A stretch of DNA of 64,000 nt from NCBI GenBank assembly GCA_024734495.1, contig JALMQS010000187.1:13907173-13971172 (forward strand), given 5' to 3'. Of the stretch, positions 63,961 to 64,000 are shown one piece after another. Under the pieces are notes generated by a model that saw only the letters and a list, made by a program, of their open reading frames with translations, was not told the DNA's origin and did no database searches. The translations under genes were made by a program, and so were the position numbers. Each line of letters starts with the position of its first letter. The stretch's first letter is position 1. The stretch comes from Forficula auricularia. Lineage: Eukaryota > Arthropoda > Insecta > Dermaptera > Forficulidae.

Positions 63961-64000
63961 AAAGTGGGTTAAGTCCATTTTCCAAAAACATCGAGTTAGT

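Overview
The window looks like intergenic or intronic DNA from an AT-rich animal genome, most probably an arthropod. The evidence is the mix of mobile elements: Tc1/mariner, pogo-like, several hAT groups, Helentron/Helitron-like elements, Penelope-like elements (PLEs), tRNA-derived SINEs and several LINE families. The species cannot be told from the sequence. Only one piece looks like a conserved host gene: a phase 1-1 exon coding an LDL-receptor class A domain on the minus strand (199-390), with good splice signals at both ends. The next exon of that gene upstream (higher coordinates) was not found, so much of the window may be one long intron.

Layout. 1-2.6 kb: LDLa exon, then a hAT-like element split by a Tc1 element. 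3-8.8 kb: SINE, Helentron debris, and a ribozyme-bearing PLE-like foldback (4421-6255) that was itself hit by a palindromic hAT element. 9-15.3 kb: a mini-hAT with leftover transposase code, three compact hammerhead-like foldback elements with perfect 12-14 bp target duplications, a hAT MITE and a Helitron-like family. 15.3-21.5 kb: a short Helentron, an odd 84-bp direct repeat around a GC-rich core, and a 4.6-kb hAT (ZBED/SCAND3-like) element broken by at least three insertions. 22-27 kb: SINE, palindromic repeats, PLE fragments, a TA microsatellite. 27.2-33 kb: two large Helentron-like elements, each with a 119-bp tandem array that flips orientation about a central palindrome. 33-46 kb: hAT MITEs, SINEs, LINE 3' ends. 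47.2-48.7 kb: second Tc1 copy. 49-58 kb: Helitron-like and PLE palindromes, and a pogo-like element with long arms. 58-64 kb: PLE endonuclease remnants, an LTR-like block, LINE remnants.

No operon-like or pathway relation links these features; what links them is insertion history. Target duplications let many events be ordered: Tc1 into hAT, hAT into PLE, LINE into Helentron, Helentron into a foldback, SINE into hAT, and a hAT into a hammerhead core. The most interesting signal is a set of hammerhead-ribozyme-like motifs (constant CUGAUGA and GAAA, changing but self-complementary stem II) carried by very short PLE-like elements with inverted arms. All counts and alignments were done by eye, so boundaries marked as approximate can be off by some bases.
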